Below are positions 36,169-44,862 of a DNA stretch of 64,000 bases, one piece after another. The notes below the pieces were generated by a model, which was not told the origin of the DNA, ran no database searches, and saw only the letters and a list, made by a program, of their open reading frames with translations. The translations under genes and the position numbers were made by a program. This DNA comes from Citrobacter sp. RHB25-C09 (lineage in GTDB: Bacteria; Pseudomonadota; Gammaproteobacteria; Enterobacterales; Enterobacteriaceae). The stretch covers positions 4,278,001-4,342,000 of the forward strand of contig NZ_CP057483.1 in the NCBI RefSeq assembly GCF_013836145.1, written 5' to 3'. Numbering within the stretch: position 1 is the first letter of the stretch; every line of letters begins with the position of its first letter.

Positions 36169-36296
36169 GGTGAACTCCGTGATGTTGTGTTGTGGTGCTT
36201 ATTATTCGGTTCGCTTGCCGTGTCTTTGCAAGAGAGATTGAATCCACTATATGACAGGATTTTTATTGCGGAAATTGATATATTCACAACGTCACG

Positions 36297-36311
36297 TTGC
36301 AATTTCTGCAA
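36297..36311. promoter_or_regulatory. IlvY-type operator in the ilvC-ilvY gap
   Basis: TTGCA-ATTTC-TGCAA, a perfect 5-bp inverted repeat with a 5-bp spacer, fitting a LysR-type dyad, 24 bp upstream of the ilvY start. A second, weaker half-site cluster (ATTGCGGAAATTGATA, about 36265-36280) lies toward ilvC. This agrees with the two tandem operators known for IlvY; assignment is by position and symmetry. Confidence 0.65.
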
Positions 36312-36334
36312 TGTAACCCTGTGAGGTAAAATCG

Positions 36335-37243
36335 GTGGATTTACGCGATCTAAAAATGTTTCTCCATCTGGCGGAAAGCCGCCATTTTGGGCGCAGTGCA
36401 CGGGCAATGCACGTCAGCCCCTCCACGCTTTCCCGGCAGATCCAACGGCTGGAAGACGATCTCGGTCAACCGCTGTTTGTCCGCGACAATCGCACCGTCA
36501 CGCTCACCGAAGCAGGCGACGAATTACGCGTCTTTGCCCAGCAGACGCTGTTGCAGTACCAGCAGTTGCGCCACACCCTCGATCAGCAAGGGCCGTCACT
36601 TTCCGGCGAACTGCATATTTTCTGCTCGGTGACAGCCGCTTACAGCCACCTCCCCCCCATTCTCGATCGCTTTCGCGCCGAACACCCGTCAGTCGAAATC
36701 AAGCTCACCACCGGCGATGCCGCTGATGCGATGGATAAAGTGATGACCGGTGAAGCAGATCTGGCAATAGCCGGAAAACCGGAGACGTTGCCAGCGGCGG
36801 TCGCCTTCTCCATGCTTGAGAATCTGGCGGTGGTGCTCATTGCGCCAGCGCTACCCTGCCCGGTACGAAATCAGGTGTCGGTGGAGAAACCGGACTGGTC
36901 CACTGTGCCGTTTATCATGGCCGATCAGGGGCCGGTACGGCGGCGCATTGAGTTGTGGTTTCGCCGCCATAAAATCAGCAACCCGCAGATTTACGCTACC
37001 GTCGGCGGTCATGAAGCAATGGTATCAATGGTCGCGCTGGGCTGTGGCGTCGCGCTGCTGCCGGAAGTAGTGCTGGAAAATAGCCCGGAACCGGTGCGCA
37101 ATCGCGTGATGATTTTAGAACGCAGCGACGAAAAAACGCCGTTCGAATTGGGAGTGTGTGCGCCGAAAAAGCGACTGCATGAGCCGCTTATTGATGCATT
37201 CTGGAAAATCGTCCTTGAGAGAAAAATCGACGAAGGGCGCTGA
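36335..37243 (+). CDS. ilvY: LysR-type regulator IlvY
   Basis: Activator of ilvC and repressor of its own gene, responding to acetolactate/acetohydroxybutyrate. It has 302 residues from GTG 36335; the E. coli protein has 297, and the extra residues are at the C-terminus. The N-terminal winged HTH (about 5-60) with Phe-Gly-Arg-Ser-Ala-Arg and Pro-Ser-Thr-Leu-Ser-Arg-Gln-Ile is followed by the periplasmic-binding-like effector domain. Only three bases separate its stop from the convergent DUF2461 gene. Confidence 0.96.
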   Translation: MDLRDLKMFLHLAESRHFGRSARAMHVSPSTLSRQIQRLEDDLGQPLFVRDNRTVTLTEAGDELRVFAQQTLLQYQQLRHTLDQQGPSLSGELHIFCSVTAAYSHLPPILDRFRAEHPSVEIKLTTGDAADAMDKVMTGEADLAIAGKPETLPAAVAFSMLENLAVVLIAPALPCPVRNQVSVEKPDWSTVPFIMADQGPVRRRIELWFRRHKISNPQIYATVGGHEAMVSMVALGCGVALLPEVVLENSPEPVRNRVMILERSDEKTPFELGVCAPKKRLHEPLIDAFWKIVLERKIDEGR

Positions 37244-37246
37244 AAA

Positions 37247-37948
37247 TTATAAATCCGCCGGATCGACCTGCTTCATGGTTTCAACGTTCATTAACCATTG
37301 ATAGAGCGGCTCAAGCTGGCGAAATCCTTCAGCCAATAGCGTGACCAGTCCGGCACCAAAAAGTGGCTCGATATCGTGGGTGTCGACAATCGCCGCGAAG
37401 GATTTTCGGTTGTACCAGGTCGCTATCGCAGGGTCGAGATCCTTAACCAGCGGGCGCTTGTAGCTCTCGCCAATCAGTTCAAACGGTGCGCGACAGCATT
37501 CTGCAACTTCCAGAAATTGCGCCGGGCGTTGTTTTAACGTGTGCCGGAAGAGATCCATGGTCGGCTTGCTGGCGCTGTAATAGCCCAGCCCATAGTGCAT
37601 TTCATCCGGCGTAATGCCAAAGAAATAGGCTGGCGCATCGGTCCAGTTTTTTGCCGGGCGCTTAAACGTCAGCCACATGCGGTCGCGATACAGCGATTTA
37701 TCCTGTGAAAAGCGGGTGTCGCGATGTATGCGTGACAGCGTTTTCCCGATCGCCGATCGGGTTTCAATAAGCGGATCAATTTCCAGCATCACGGGGGCCA
37801 GATCGTCCACCAGCGCGCGAAATGGCTCCAGTACGCTGCGTTCGTAGATAAAACGGTTCTCTTCGAACCATGCTTTATCGTTTTCACGTCTAACCTGTTG
37901 AAGAAACGTCAGCCCTTCTTGTGCAAATCCCTGAAAGCGTCCTGCCAT
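37247..37948 (-). CDS. DUF2461 family protein, function unknown
   Basis: A 233-residue protein that I recognise as DUF2461 by its pattern: Phe-Leu-x2-Leu with Asn-x-Lys-x-Trp-Phe-x-Glu-Asn near the N-terminus, Lys-Thr-Leu-Ser-Arg-Ile-His-Arg-Asp-Thr-Arg-Phe-Ser near 68, and Gly-Tyr-Tyr-x-Ala-Ser-Lys-Pro in the middle. No membrane segment or signal peptide. The family has no established function that I know of. The gene is convergent with ilvY and lies between ilvY and ilvA, where E. coli K-12 has none as far as I recall. It has its own ATG 37948 and a REP upstream. Confidence 0.8.
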   Translation of the reverse strand: MAGRFQGFAQEGLTFLQQVRRENDKAWFEENRFIYERSVLEPFRALVDDLAPVMLEIDPLIETRSAIGKTLSRIHRDTRFSQDKSLYRDRMWLTFKRPAKNWTDAPAYFFGITPDEMHYGLGYYSASKPTMDLFRHTLKQRPAQFLEVAECCRAPFELIGESYKRPLVKDLDPAIATWYNRKSFAAIVDTHDIEPLFGAGLVTLLAEGFRQLEPLYQWLMNVETMKQVDPADL

Positions 37949-37975
37949 CTTTTTACCCTCTGCTTTGAACTCTTT

Positions 37976-38010
37976 GCCGGATGGCAGCGTAAACGCCTTA
38001 TCCGGCCTAC
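37976..38010. repeat. REP element between the DUF2461 gene and ilvA
   Basis: GCCGGATGGCAGCGTAAACG then CCTTATCCGGCCTAC: a standard REP immediately after the ilvA stop. It may insulate the 3' end of the ilv operon from the DUF2461 gene that reads in the same direction. Confidence 0.88.
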
Positions 38011-38014
38011 CCCG

Positions 38015-39559
38015 CTATCCTGCCAGGAAGAACCTGAACGCCGGGTTATGCGTTTCATCATGACACTCATAGCCCAGTTCATTCAGCCGCGTTTCGAAAT
38101 CCGGCTCATGCTCGCCCAGTTCAAACGCCGCCAGCACACGGCCAAAATCGGTACCGTGGCTGCGGTAATGGAACAGGGAGATGTTCCAGTGGGTACCCAG
38201 CGTATGCAGGAACTTCAGCAGCGCACCAGGTGATTCCGGAAACTCGAAGCTGAATAACCGCTCCTTGAGCGGCTTCGATGGACGACCGCCGACCATGTAG
38301 CGCACGTGCAATTTTGCCATTTCATCGTCGGAAAGATCGACCACGCTGTAGCCGCCGCTGTGCAGTAGATCCAGTATCTCTTTACGCTCTTCCAGACCGC
38401 GGCTAAGACGCACGCCGACAAAAATACAGGCGTCTTTGGCGTCGGCAAAACGGTAATTAAATTCGGTAACCGAGCGTCCGCCGAGCAGTTGGCAAAACTT
38501 CAGGAAGCTGCCTTTTTCTTCCGGGATGGTCACCGCCAGCAATGCTTCGCGCTGTTCGCCCAGTTCGCAACGTTCTGAAACGTAGCGCAGGCCGTGGAAG
38601 TTGACGTTAGCCCCGGAAAGGACATGCGCCAGACGTTCGCCGCGAATGTTGTGTTGGGCAACGTACTTTTTCATCCCTGCCAGCGCCAGTGCGCCGGAAG
38701 GCTCTGCCACCGCACGTACGTCTTCAAACAGATCTTTCATTGCCGCGCAAATGGCGTCGCTGTCGACGGTGATGATGTCGTCGAGATACTCCTGGCACAG
38801 ACGGAAGGTTTCATCGCCAATACGTTTGACCGCTACACCTTCGGCAAAAAGCCCGACGCGTGGAAGATCGACCGGATGCCCGGCATCCAGCGCGGCTTTC
38901 AGGCAAGCCGAATCTTCCGCTTCAACGGCAATCACTTTGATTTGCGGCATCAACTGTTTGATCAGCACCGCCACACCGGCCGCCAGACCACCGCCACCGA
39001 CCGGGACAAACACCCGATCGAGATGGGCATCCTGCTGAAGAAGTTCCAGCGCCAGGGTGCCCTGCCCGGCAATTACCATGGGGTGATCGAACGGCGGAAC
39101 CCAGGTGAAACCCTGCTGCTGCGCCAGTTCAATCGCTTTGGCTTTTGCTTCATCAAAGTTGGCGCCGTGGAGCAGCACTTCACCGCCGAAGCCGCGTACA
39201 GCATCGACTTTGATATCTGCCGTTGCGACGGGCATCACAATCAGCGCTTTCACACCCAGACGTGCGGAAGAGAACGCCACGCCCTGCGCGTGGTTACCTG
39301 CCGAAGCGGTAATCACGCCGCGTGCGCGCTGTTCTGCGGTCAACCCCGCCATCATCGCGTAAGCGCCGCGCAACTTAAAGCTGTGTACCGGCTGGCGGTC
39401 TTCACGCTTAACGAGAATGACGTTATCAAGGCGCGAAGAGAGCTTTTCCATTTTCTGCAGCGGCGTCACCTGCGCCGCTTCATACACTGGCGCGCGCAGC
39501 ACCGCGCGTAGATATTCCGCCCCCTCCGGGGCGGCTGACAGGGGTTGAGATTCGGCCAT
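38015..39559 (-). CDS. ilvA: Threonine deaminase, biosynthetic
   Basis: PLP enzyme that makes 2-oxobutyrate from threonine, the first step to isoleucine, inhibited by isoleucine. ATG 39559 gives the usual 514 residues; the ATG just before it (39562) overlaps the ilvD stop and is also possible. Lys62 in Ser-Phe-Lys-Leu-Arg-Gly-Ala-Tyr binds PLP; Gly-Gly-Gly-Gly-Leu forms the phosphate loop near 188. Two ACT-like regulatory domains occupy about 330-514. Last gene of ilvGMEDA. Confidence 0.98.
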   Translation of the reverse strand: MAESQPLSAAPEGAEYLRAVLRAPVYEAAQVTPLQKMEKLSSRLDNVILVKREDRQPVHSFKLRGAYAMMAGLTAEQRARGVITASAGNHAQGVAFSSARLGVKALIVMPVATADIKVDAVRGFGGEVLLHGANFDEAKAKAIELAQQQGFTWVPPFDHPMVIAGQGTLALELLQQDAHLDRVFVPVGGGGLAAGVAVLIKQLMPQIKVIAVEAEDSACLKAALDAGHPVDLPRVGLFAEGVAVKRIGDETFRLCQEYLDDIITVDSDAICAAMKDLFEDVRAVAEPSGALALAGMKKYVAQHNIRGERLAHVLSGANVNFHGLRYVSERCELGEQREALLAVTIPEEKGSFLKFCQLLGGRSVTEFNYRFADAKDACIFVGVRLSRGLEERKEILDLLHSGGYSVVDLSDDEMAKLHVRYMVGGRPSKPLKERLFSFEFPESPGALLKFLHTLGTHWNISLFHYRSHGTDFGRVLAAFELGEHEPDFETRLNELGYECHDETHNPAFRFFLAG

Positions 39560-39561
39560 CA

Positions 39562-41412
39562 TTAGCCTCCCAGCTTCGATTTATCGCGCACTGCGCCTTT
39601 ATCCGCACTGGTCGCCAGGCTCGCGTAAGCACGCAGAGCAAAGGAGACTTCACGCTGACGATCTTTCGGCGTCCAGGCTTTATCACCACGGGCTTCCTGC
39701 GCTTCACGACGGGCGGCAATTTCCTGATCGCTTAGCTTCAACTGGATGCCACGGTTGGGAATATCAATTTCGATCAGATCGCCATCTTCAATGATCGCAA
39801 TATTGCCGCCGCTTGCCGCTTCTGGCGAGACGTGCCCTATCGACAGACCGGATGTACCACCGGAGAAACGACCGTCGGTGATCAGTGCGCAGGCTTTACC
39901 CAGCCCCATCGACTTCAGGAACGTGGTCGGGTAGAGCATTTCCTGCATCCCCGGACCGCCCTTCGGCCCTTCGTAGCGAATGACAACCACATCGCCTTCT
40001 ACCACTTTGCCGCCAAGGATAGCATCTACCGCTTCATCCTGGCTTTCATACACTTTTGCCGGACCGGTGAATTTCAGGATACTGTCATCCACGCCCGCCG
40101 TTTTCACGATACAGCCGTTTTCGGCAAAGTTGCCGTACAGCACGGCCAGGCCGCCGTCTTTGCTGTAGGCGTGTTCCAGAGAACGAATGCAGCCTTCAGC
40201 ACGGTCATCATCCAGCGAATCCCAGCGGCAGTCCTGCGAAAACGCCTGGGTAGTACGAATACCCGCAGGACCTGCGCGGAACATTTTTTTGACCGACTCG
40301 TCTTTCGTCAGCATCACATCGTATTGTTCCAGGGTTTGCGGCAGCGTCAGACCGAGCACGTTTTTCACGTCGCGGTTCAACAGGCCAGCACGATCAAGTT
40401 CCCCCAGAATTCCCAGTACGCCACCCGCACGGTGTACATCTTCCATATGGTATTTCTGGGTGCTCGGCGCAACTTTGCACAGCTGCGGAACTTTGCGGGA
40501 CAGTTTGTCGATATCACTCATGGTGAAGTCGATTTCCGCTTCCTGCGCGGCAGCGAGCAGGTGCAGAACGGTGTTGGTGGATCCGCCCATGGCGATATCC
40601 AGCGTCATGGCATTTTCAAACGCAGCCTTGCTGGCGATGTTGCGCGGCAACGCGGAGGCATCATCCTGCTCGTAGTAACGTTTTGTCAGCTCAACAATAC
40701 GTTTACCGGCATTGAGGAACAACTGTTTACGATCGGCGTGGGTTGCCAGCAGCGAACCGTTGGCGGGCTGCGACAGCCCCAGCGCTTCGGTCAGGCAGTT
40801 CATCGAGTTGGCGGTGAACATCCCCGAGCAGGAACCGCAGGTCGGGCAGGCAGAACGTTCAACCTGATTGCTTTGATCGTCAGACACTTTCGGGTCTGCG
40901 CCCTGAATCATTGCATCAACCAGATCGAGTTTGATGATTTTGTCAGAGAGCTTGGTTTTCCCCGCTTCCATCGGACCGCCGGAAACGAAGATGACCGGAA
41001 TGTTCAGGCGCAGGGAGGCCATCAGCATCCCCGGGGTGATTTTGTCACAGTTGGAGATACAGACCATCGCATCGGCGCAGTGGGCATTCACCATATACTC
41101 CACCGAGTCGGCGATAAGCTCGCGCGACGGCAGCGAATAGAGCATGCCCCCGTGCCCCATCGCGATACCGTCATCCACCGCAATGGTGTTGAATTCTTTT
41201 GCCACGCCGCCGGAGGCTTCAATTTGCTCGGCGACCAGTTTACCAAGATCGCGCAGGTGCACGTGACCCGGTACGAACTGAGTGAAGGAGTTAACGACGG
41301 CAATGATCGGTTTTCCAAAATCAGCGTCGGTCATCCCGGTAGCGCGCCACAGCGCGCGAGCACCGGCCATATTACGGCCGTGGGTCGTTGTAGCAGAACG
41401 GTACTTAGGCAT
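39562..41412 (-). CDS. ilvD: Dihydroxy-acid dehydratase
   Basis: Fe-S dehydratase that makes the 2-keto acids preceding valine and isoleucine. It has 616 residues. Cluster cysteines are visible in the Asn-Cys-Asp-Lys motif (Cys122) and the Cys-Pro-Thr-Cys-Gly-Ser-Cys-Ser-Gly-Met motif around 192-201; Cys-x-Asp-Lys and Pro-Gly-His near the N-terminus are also typical. The TAA overlaps the tandem ATGs of ilvA. Only three bases separate its start from ilvE. Confidence 0.98.
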   Translation of the reverse strand: MPKYRSATTTHGRNMAGARALWRATGMTDADFGKPIIAVVNSFTQFVPGHVHLRDLGKLVAEQIEASGGVAKEFNTIAVDDGIAMGHGGMLYSLPSRELIADSVEYMVNAHCADAMVCISNCDKITPGMLMASLRLNIPVIFVSGGPMEAGKTKLSDKIIKLDLVDAMIQGADPKVSDDQSNQVERSACPTCGSCSGMFTANSMNCLTEALGLSQPANGSLLATHADRKQLFLNAGKRIVELTKRYYEQDDASALPRNIASKAAFENAMTLDIAMGGSTNTVLHLLAAAQEAEIDFTMSDIDKLSRKVPQLCKVAPSTQKYHMEDVHRAGGVLGILGELDRAGLLNRDVKNVLGLTLPQTLEQYDVMLTKDESVKKMFRAGPAGIRTTQAFSQDCRWDSLDDDRAEGCIRSLEHAYSKDGGLAVLYGNFAENGCIVKTAGVDDSILKFTGPAKVYESQDEAVDAILGGKVVEGDVVVIRYEGPKGGPGMQEMLYPTTFLKSMGLGKACALITDGRFSGGTSGLSIGHVSPEAASGGNIAIIEDGDLIEIDIPNRGIQLKLSDQEIAARREAQEARGDKAWTPKDRQREVSFALRAYASLATSADKGAVRDKSKLGG

Positions 41413-41415
41413 CTC

Positions 41416-42348
41416 TTATTTACTCCCTACCTGATCCAACCAACCCCATTTATCTTCGGTTTCACCGGTAAACAGGCCGAAGAATGCTTGCTGGATGCGT
41501 TTAGTAACCGGACCGCAGCGCCCTTCCCCTACCTGAATGCCGTCTACGCTGCGCACGGGGGTGATTTCCGCTGCGGTACCAGACATGAAGACTTCGTCGG
41601 CAAGGTACAGCGATTCGCGGGAAAGGACCTGCTCACGTACTTCAATGCCCAGATCTTTCGCCAGCTTGATGATGGCATCACGCGTAATGCCAGGCAGCGC
41701 GGAAGAGGTAAACGGCGGCGTAAACAGTACGCCGTCTTTCACTTCAAACAGATTCTCACCTGCGCCTTCAGAGATATAGCCATTCACATCCAGTGCGATA
41801 CCTTCCTGGTAGCCATGACGACGCGCTTCACTCCCAACCAGAAGGGAAGACAGATAGTTGCCGCCCGCTTTGGCGGCGGTTGGGATGGTGTTCGGCGCAG
41901 CGCGGTTCCATGAGGAAACCATTGCGTCGATCCCCTGCTCCAGCGCTTCAGCGCCCAGATAAGCCCCCCACGGGAACGCGGCAATGATGACATCAGTGGT
42001 GTATCCCGGAGGTGGGTTAACGCCCATGCCCACATCTCCGACAAACACCAGAGGACGAATGTAAGCGCTGGTCAGGTTGTTCTCACGGATCACTTCGCGG
42101 CAGGCTTCCATCAGTTCATCGACGCTCTGAGACACCGGGAAACGATAAATTTTTGCTGAATCATGCAGACGCTGCATATGTTCGCGATGGCGGAACACCA
42201 CTGGTCCTTTGTGAGAATCGTAGCAACGGATACCTTCGAACACAGACGTACCGTAGTGCAGGGCGTGGGACATCACATGGACTTTCGCGTCCTCCCAGCG
42301 AACCATCTCACCGTTGAACCAAATGTAATCAGCTTTTTTTGTCGTCAT
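41416..42348 (-). CDS. ilvE: Branched-chain amino-acid aminotransferase
   Basis: Fold-type IV PLP transaminase for the last step of Ile, Val and Leu synthesis. It has 310 residues, one more than E. coli. Lys160 in Ala-Ala-Lys-Ala-Gly-Gly-Asn-Tyr is the PLP lysine, and the Glu-Gly-Ala-Gly-Glu-Asn-Leu-Phe segment near residue 194 is conserved. The C-terminus (Val-Gly-Ser-Lys) runs almost to the ilvD start and includes the GGGAG likely used as the ilvD ribosome-binding site. Confidence 0.98.
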   Translation of the reverse strand: MTTKKADYIWFNGEMVRWEDAKVHVMSHALHYGTSVFEGIRCYDSHKGPVVFRHREHMQRLHDSAKIYRFPVSQSVDELMEACREVIRENNLTSAYIRPLVFVGDVGMGVNPPPGYTTDVIIAAFPWGAYLGAEALEQGIDAMVSSWNRAAPNTIPTAAKAGGNYLSSLLVGSEARRHGYQEGIALDVNGYISEGAGENLFEVKDGVLFTPPFTSSALPGITRDAIIKLAKDLGIEVREQVLSRESLYLADEVFMSGTAAEITPVRSVDGIQVGEGRCGPVTKRIQQAFFGLFTGETEDKWGWLDQVGSK

Positions 42349-42366
42349 CTTTTCTTCCTGTCGCGC

Positions 42367-42630
42367 TTAAGCACGGATTTGTTGTGATGTGGTTGTGCTC
42401 TGGCAGATGGCAACATGCGCCACATCCACCAGTTTACTTAATTGACTAAACAGTAAGTCGACCGAGCGCGGGCTGGCAACGGTCAATTCAATATTTATAT
42501 TCTGCGCGTCGCTGGCGGCCTCCATGTTCATGGCGCACACCTGAAAACCGCGATGGCGGACCACGCGTAACACGCGTTCTAACGTTTCCGGATTGAAGCG
42601 AGCTTCTACGGCGACTTGATGTTGCATCAT
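42367..42630 (-). CDS. ilvM: Acetolactate synthase II, small subunit
   Basis: Regulatory ACT-domain subunit of acetohydroxyacid synthase II, 87 residues, the shortest of the AHAS small subunits. It pairs with IlvG. The start codon overlaps the ilvG stop by four bases, so synthesis of both subunits is probably coupled. Confidence 0.97.
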   Translation of the reverse strand: MMQHQVAVEARFNPETLERVLRVVRHRGFQVCAMNMEAASDAQNINIELTVASPRSVDLLFSQLSKLVDVAHVAICQSTTTSQQIRA

Positions 42631-44273
42631 GATAATTTCTCCAGCATTTCAGCGTTGCTGGCGCCAGGCGGCACCAGAGGCCAGACATTCTCAAGTTCGT
42701 CTATTGAGACATGAAGCAGGTATGGCCCCTCACTATTCAGCATGGTGTCGAGTGCCGCTTCAACCTGGTCTTTACGGGTGATGTGTTGGCCAGGGATGCC
42801 GAAGGCGCTGGCTAACGTAAGAAAATCGGGGTTATCGGTCAGGGTGGTTTCACTATATCGTTCCTGGAAAAACAGTTGCTGCCATTGTCGAACCATACCT
42901 AACCGTTGGTTATCCAGTAAGACGATCTTTAACGGTAACTGCTTGCGTTTTACGGTGCCCAACTCCTGAACATTCATCATGAAGGAGCCGTCACCGGAGA
43001 TACAGATAACTGTGTCATTCGGCCGGGCAGCCTGAGCGCCCACCGCTGCCGGTAAGCCAAACCCCATTGTGCCGAGGCCACTGGAGGTGATGAAGTTTTC
43101 CGGCTGGTTGTGGCTCATATGCTGCGCTGACCACATCTGATGCTGCCCCACGTCCGTTGTGATCACGCAGTTAGCTGGTTTACGTTCTGACAGCTGTTTC
43201 AGCAGCAATGGCGCGTAGATAGACTCGCCAGGGTGATCGTAACGCCAGGCATGCTCTGCGCGCAGTTCAGCGTTATGTTGACGCCATTCATCGATGCTTA
43301 ATGGTTGCTGCAGCACCGGTAACAATGCGTTCAGGTCGCTTTGCAAGGTTACGTGTGCACGCCGCAGTTTGTTCAGTTCAGCCGGGTCGATATCCATATG
43401 GATTACGCTGGCGTTAGGTGCGAAGGTATCCAGCTTGCCAGTTACCCGGTCATCAAAACGTGCGCCTACGGCGATCAGCAAGTCGCACTCTTGTACCGCA
43501 TAGTTCGCTGCTTTGGTGCCATGCATGCCTAACATGCCCAGATAGTACGGATAATCGTCCTCAACCGCGCCCAGGCCTTTCAATGTGCAGGTTATTGGCA
43601 TTTGCGTGACCGCGAGGAACTCACGCAGCGCGGGAACCGCTTGCGCCATACCCACGCCACCGCCAACGTACAGCATCGGCTTTTGCGCCAGGGCCAACAT
43701 CTGTCGCGCCTTTTCAACCTCAGCGTGCGGGAAAGCGGCTTCGTTTTCGACAGTGGTGAAATACGGCTCCAGCGCCCCACTGGCTAACTGGATATCTTTG
43801 GGAATATCGACCAGTACCGGCCCCGGACGGCCTGAATTCGCAACGTCGAACGCTTCTGCCATGATGCGCGGCAACTCTTCCAGTGACTGCACGAGAAAGC
43901 TGTGCTTGGTACACGCCAGTGACAGCCCTAACACGTCAACTTCCTGAAACGCATCAGTACCGATGAACGGTGCGGCAACCTGGCCGGTGATGGCAACAAC
44001 GGGAACCGAATCTAACAGCGCGTCAGCCAGGCCGGTGATGAGGTTGGTCGCCCCTGGACCGGATGTGGCGATACACACGCCAGTTTTCCCCGTTGCGCGG
44101 GCGTAACCGATGGCCGCCATTGCCGCACCCTGCTCGTGTCGGCACAACAGGTGCTCCACGCCACCGTCGTATAACGCATCGTAGACCGGCATAATTGCGC
44201 CACCGGGGTAGCCGAAAACAGCCTCGACACCCTGTGCTCGCAACGCATGTACCACCCACTGAGCTCCATTCAT
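42627..44273 (-). CDS. ilvG: Acetolactate synthase II, large subunit (intact)
   Basis: ThDP/FAD-dependent catalytic subunit of acetohydroxyacid synthase II, the valine-insensitive isoenzyme. The frame is complete at 548 residues, unlike E. coli K-12, where ilvG carries a frameshift. Catalytic Glu47 (His-Glu-Gln-Gly-Ala), and the ThDP motif Gly-Asp-Gly-Ser-Phe-Met-Met-Asn are present. A functional ilvG predicts growth resistant to valine. Transcription is controlled by the ilvL attenuator. Confidence 0.98.
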   Translation of the reverse strand: MNGAQWVVHALRAQGVEAVFGYPGGAIMPVYDALYDGGVEHLLCRHEQGAAMAAIGYARATGKTGVCIATSGPGATNLITGLADALLDSVPVVAITGQVAAPFIGTDAFQEVDVLGLSLACTKHSFLVQSLEELPRIMAEAFDVANSGRPGPVLVDIPKDIQLASGALEPYFTTVENEAAFPHAEVEKARQMLALAQKPMLYVGGGVGMAQAVPALREFLAVTQMPITCTLKGLGAVEDDYPYYLGMLGMHGTKAANYAVQECDLLIAVGARFDDRVTGKLDTFAPNASVIHMDIDPAELNKLRRAHVTLQSDLNALLPVLQQPLSIDEWRQHNAELRAEHAWRYDHPGESIYAPLLLKQLSERKPANCVITTDVGQHQMWSAQHMSHNQPENFITSSGLGTMGFGLPAAVGAQAARPNDTVICISGDGSFMMNVQELGTVKRKQLPLKIVLLDNQRLGMVRQWQQLFFQERYSETTLTDNPDFLTLASAFGIPGQHITRKDQVEAALDTMLNSEGPYLLHVSIDELENVWPLVPPGASNAEMLEKLS

Positions 44274-44355
44274 AGTTAGTTCCCCGCCGTAAATCTTGAG
44301 AAACAGAATTTTATGCTGGCACTCATTTTCTGCTCCTCATTTAAGTTTTTAAGGT

Positions 44356-44389
44356 CAAAAAAAACCCCCGGACCTTTCGGTGCGGGGGT
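44356..44389 (-). terminator. ilv attenuator terminator
   Basis: Minus strand ACCCCCGCACC-GAAA-GGTCCGGGGGT, then eight U residues. It lies between ilvL and ilvG and is the attenuator: ribosome stalling in ilvL when charged Ile, Val or Leu tRNA is short lets an alternative hairpin form. Confidence 0.93.
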
Positions 44390-44412
44390 CTTAGTTCGTT
44401 AAGGCTTGATTT

Positions 44413-44511
44413 CTAAGCCTTTCCTCGTCCAAGTGCAGCCCCGCACGATGGGATAATAATCACCACCACGCTAATCACGACCAGGCTAATCACTCGTAGA
44501 AGGGCTGTCAT
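44413..44511 (-). CDS. ilvL: ilv operon leader peptide
   Basis: A 32-codon leader from ATG 44511 to TAG 44413. About half of the residues are regulatory amino acids: five Ile, six Val and four Leu, with a dense run of Val and Ile codons in the middle before Ile-Pro-Ser-Cys-Gly. Ribosome stalling here couples charging of Ile-, Val- and Leu-tRNA to read-through of the attenuator that follows. Sequence is almost identical to E. coli ilvL. Confidence 0.96.
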   Translation of the reverse strand: MTALLRVISLVVISVVVIIIPSCGAALGRGKA

Positions 44512-44862
44512 TTTTGTCTATTCTTGCATCTTGTTCGAAGGAATGCCTAAAGAGTTACCATAGATTTTGCCAATAGCACAAGATATTTTTGCTCACGTTT
44601 TTCTTTCAGAGATCACGACTTCGCAAAAACGCGTTGTTTTTTATAAGAAAAGAGGAATCTGAAAAAAATTCATTTTTCGTCCTTCCGGGAAACATCGATT
44701 CAGCAAGAGAATCCGTCCAGCCCTTTTATGCGAGGCAGATTCCAGAACCGACAAAGATGTTTTGAAAATACGTAAAAATACTGGAATTCATGCAGAAAGA
44801 ACGTGATTTGCAGAAATATTAGCGGAGCGATTTTCGCCATACTGGCGGTAACCGGAGGAACT
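44512..44862. promoter_or_regulatory. ilvL-yifB divergent region
   Basis: A 351-bp gap between the starts of ilvL and yifB. It holds the ilvLGMEDA promoter (listed) and AT-rich DNA at 44580-44680, where E. coli has an IHF-bound upstream element that activates the main ilv promoter; I infer but cannot prove a site here. The yifB start has a strong GGAGG. No gene seen. Confidence 0.6.
44545..44573 (-). promoter_or_regulatory. ilvLGMEDA promoter (P2-like)
   Basis: Minus strand TTGGCA (44568-44573), 17-bp spacer, TTAGGC (44545-44550). The -10 box is weak, but the inferred start near 44538-44541 gives a leader of about 185 nt to the attenuator, the length known for the E. coli ilv leader. Confidence 0.6.

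Noticed and set aside
35260..36324. A 354-codon plus-strand frame opposite ilvC, running into the ilvC-ilvY operator region
   Set aside because: It is antisense to ilvC with the same compositional pattern as other shadows and ends in the control region; no recognisable domain.
38594..39511. A 305-codon plus-strand frame opposite ilvA
   Set aside because: It is a shadow of ilvA with His/Arg-rich composition and no family match.
39832..41913. A 693-codon open frame on the plus strand, antisense to ilvD and part of ilvE
   Set aside because: It mirrors two highly conserved genes. Long antisense frames arise from codon bias in well-expressed genes, and the translation is rich in His, Arg and Gln with no family resemblance or good start site.
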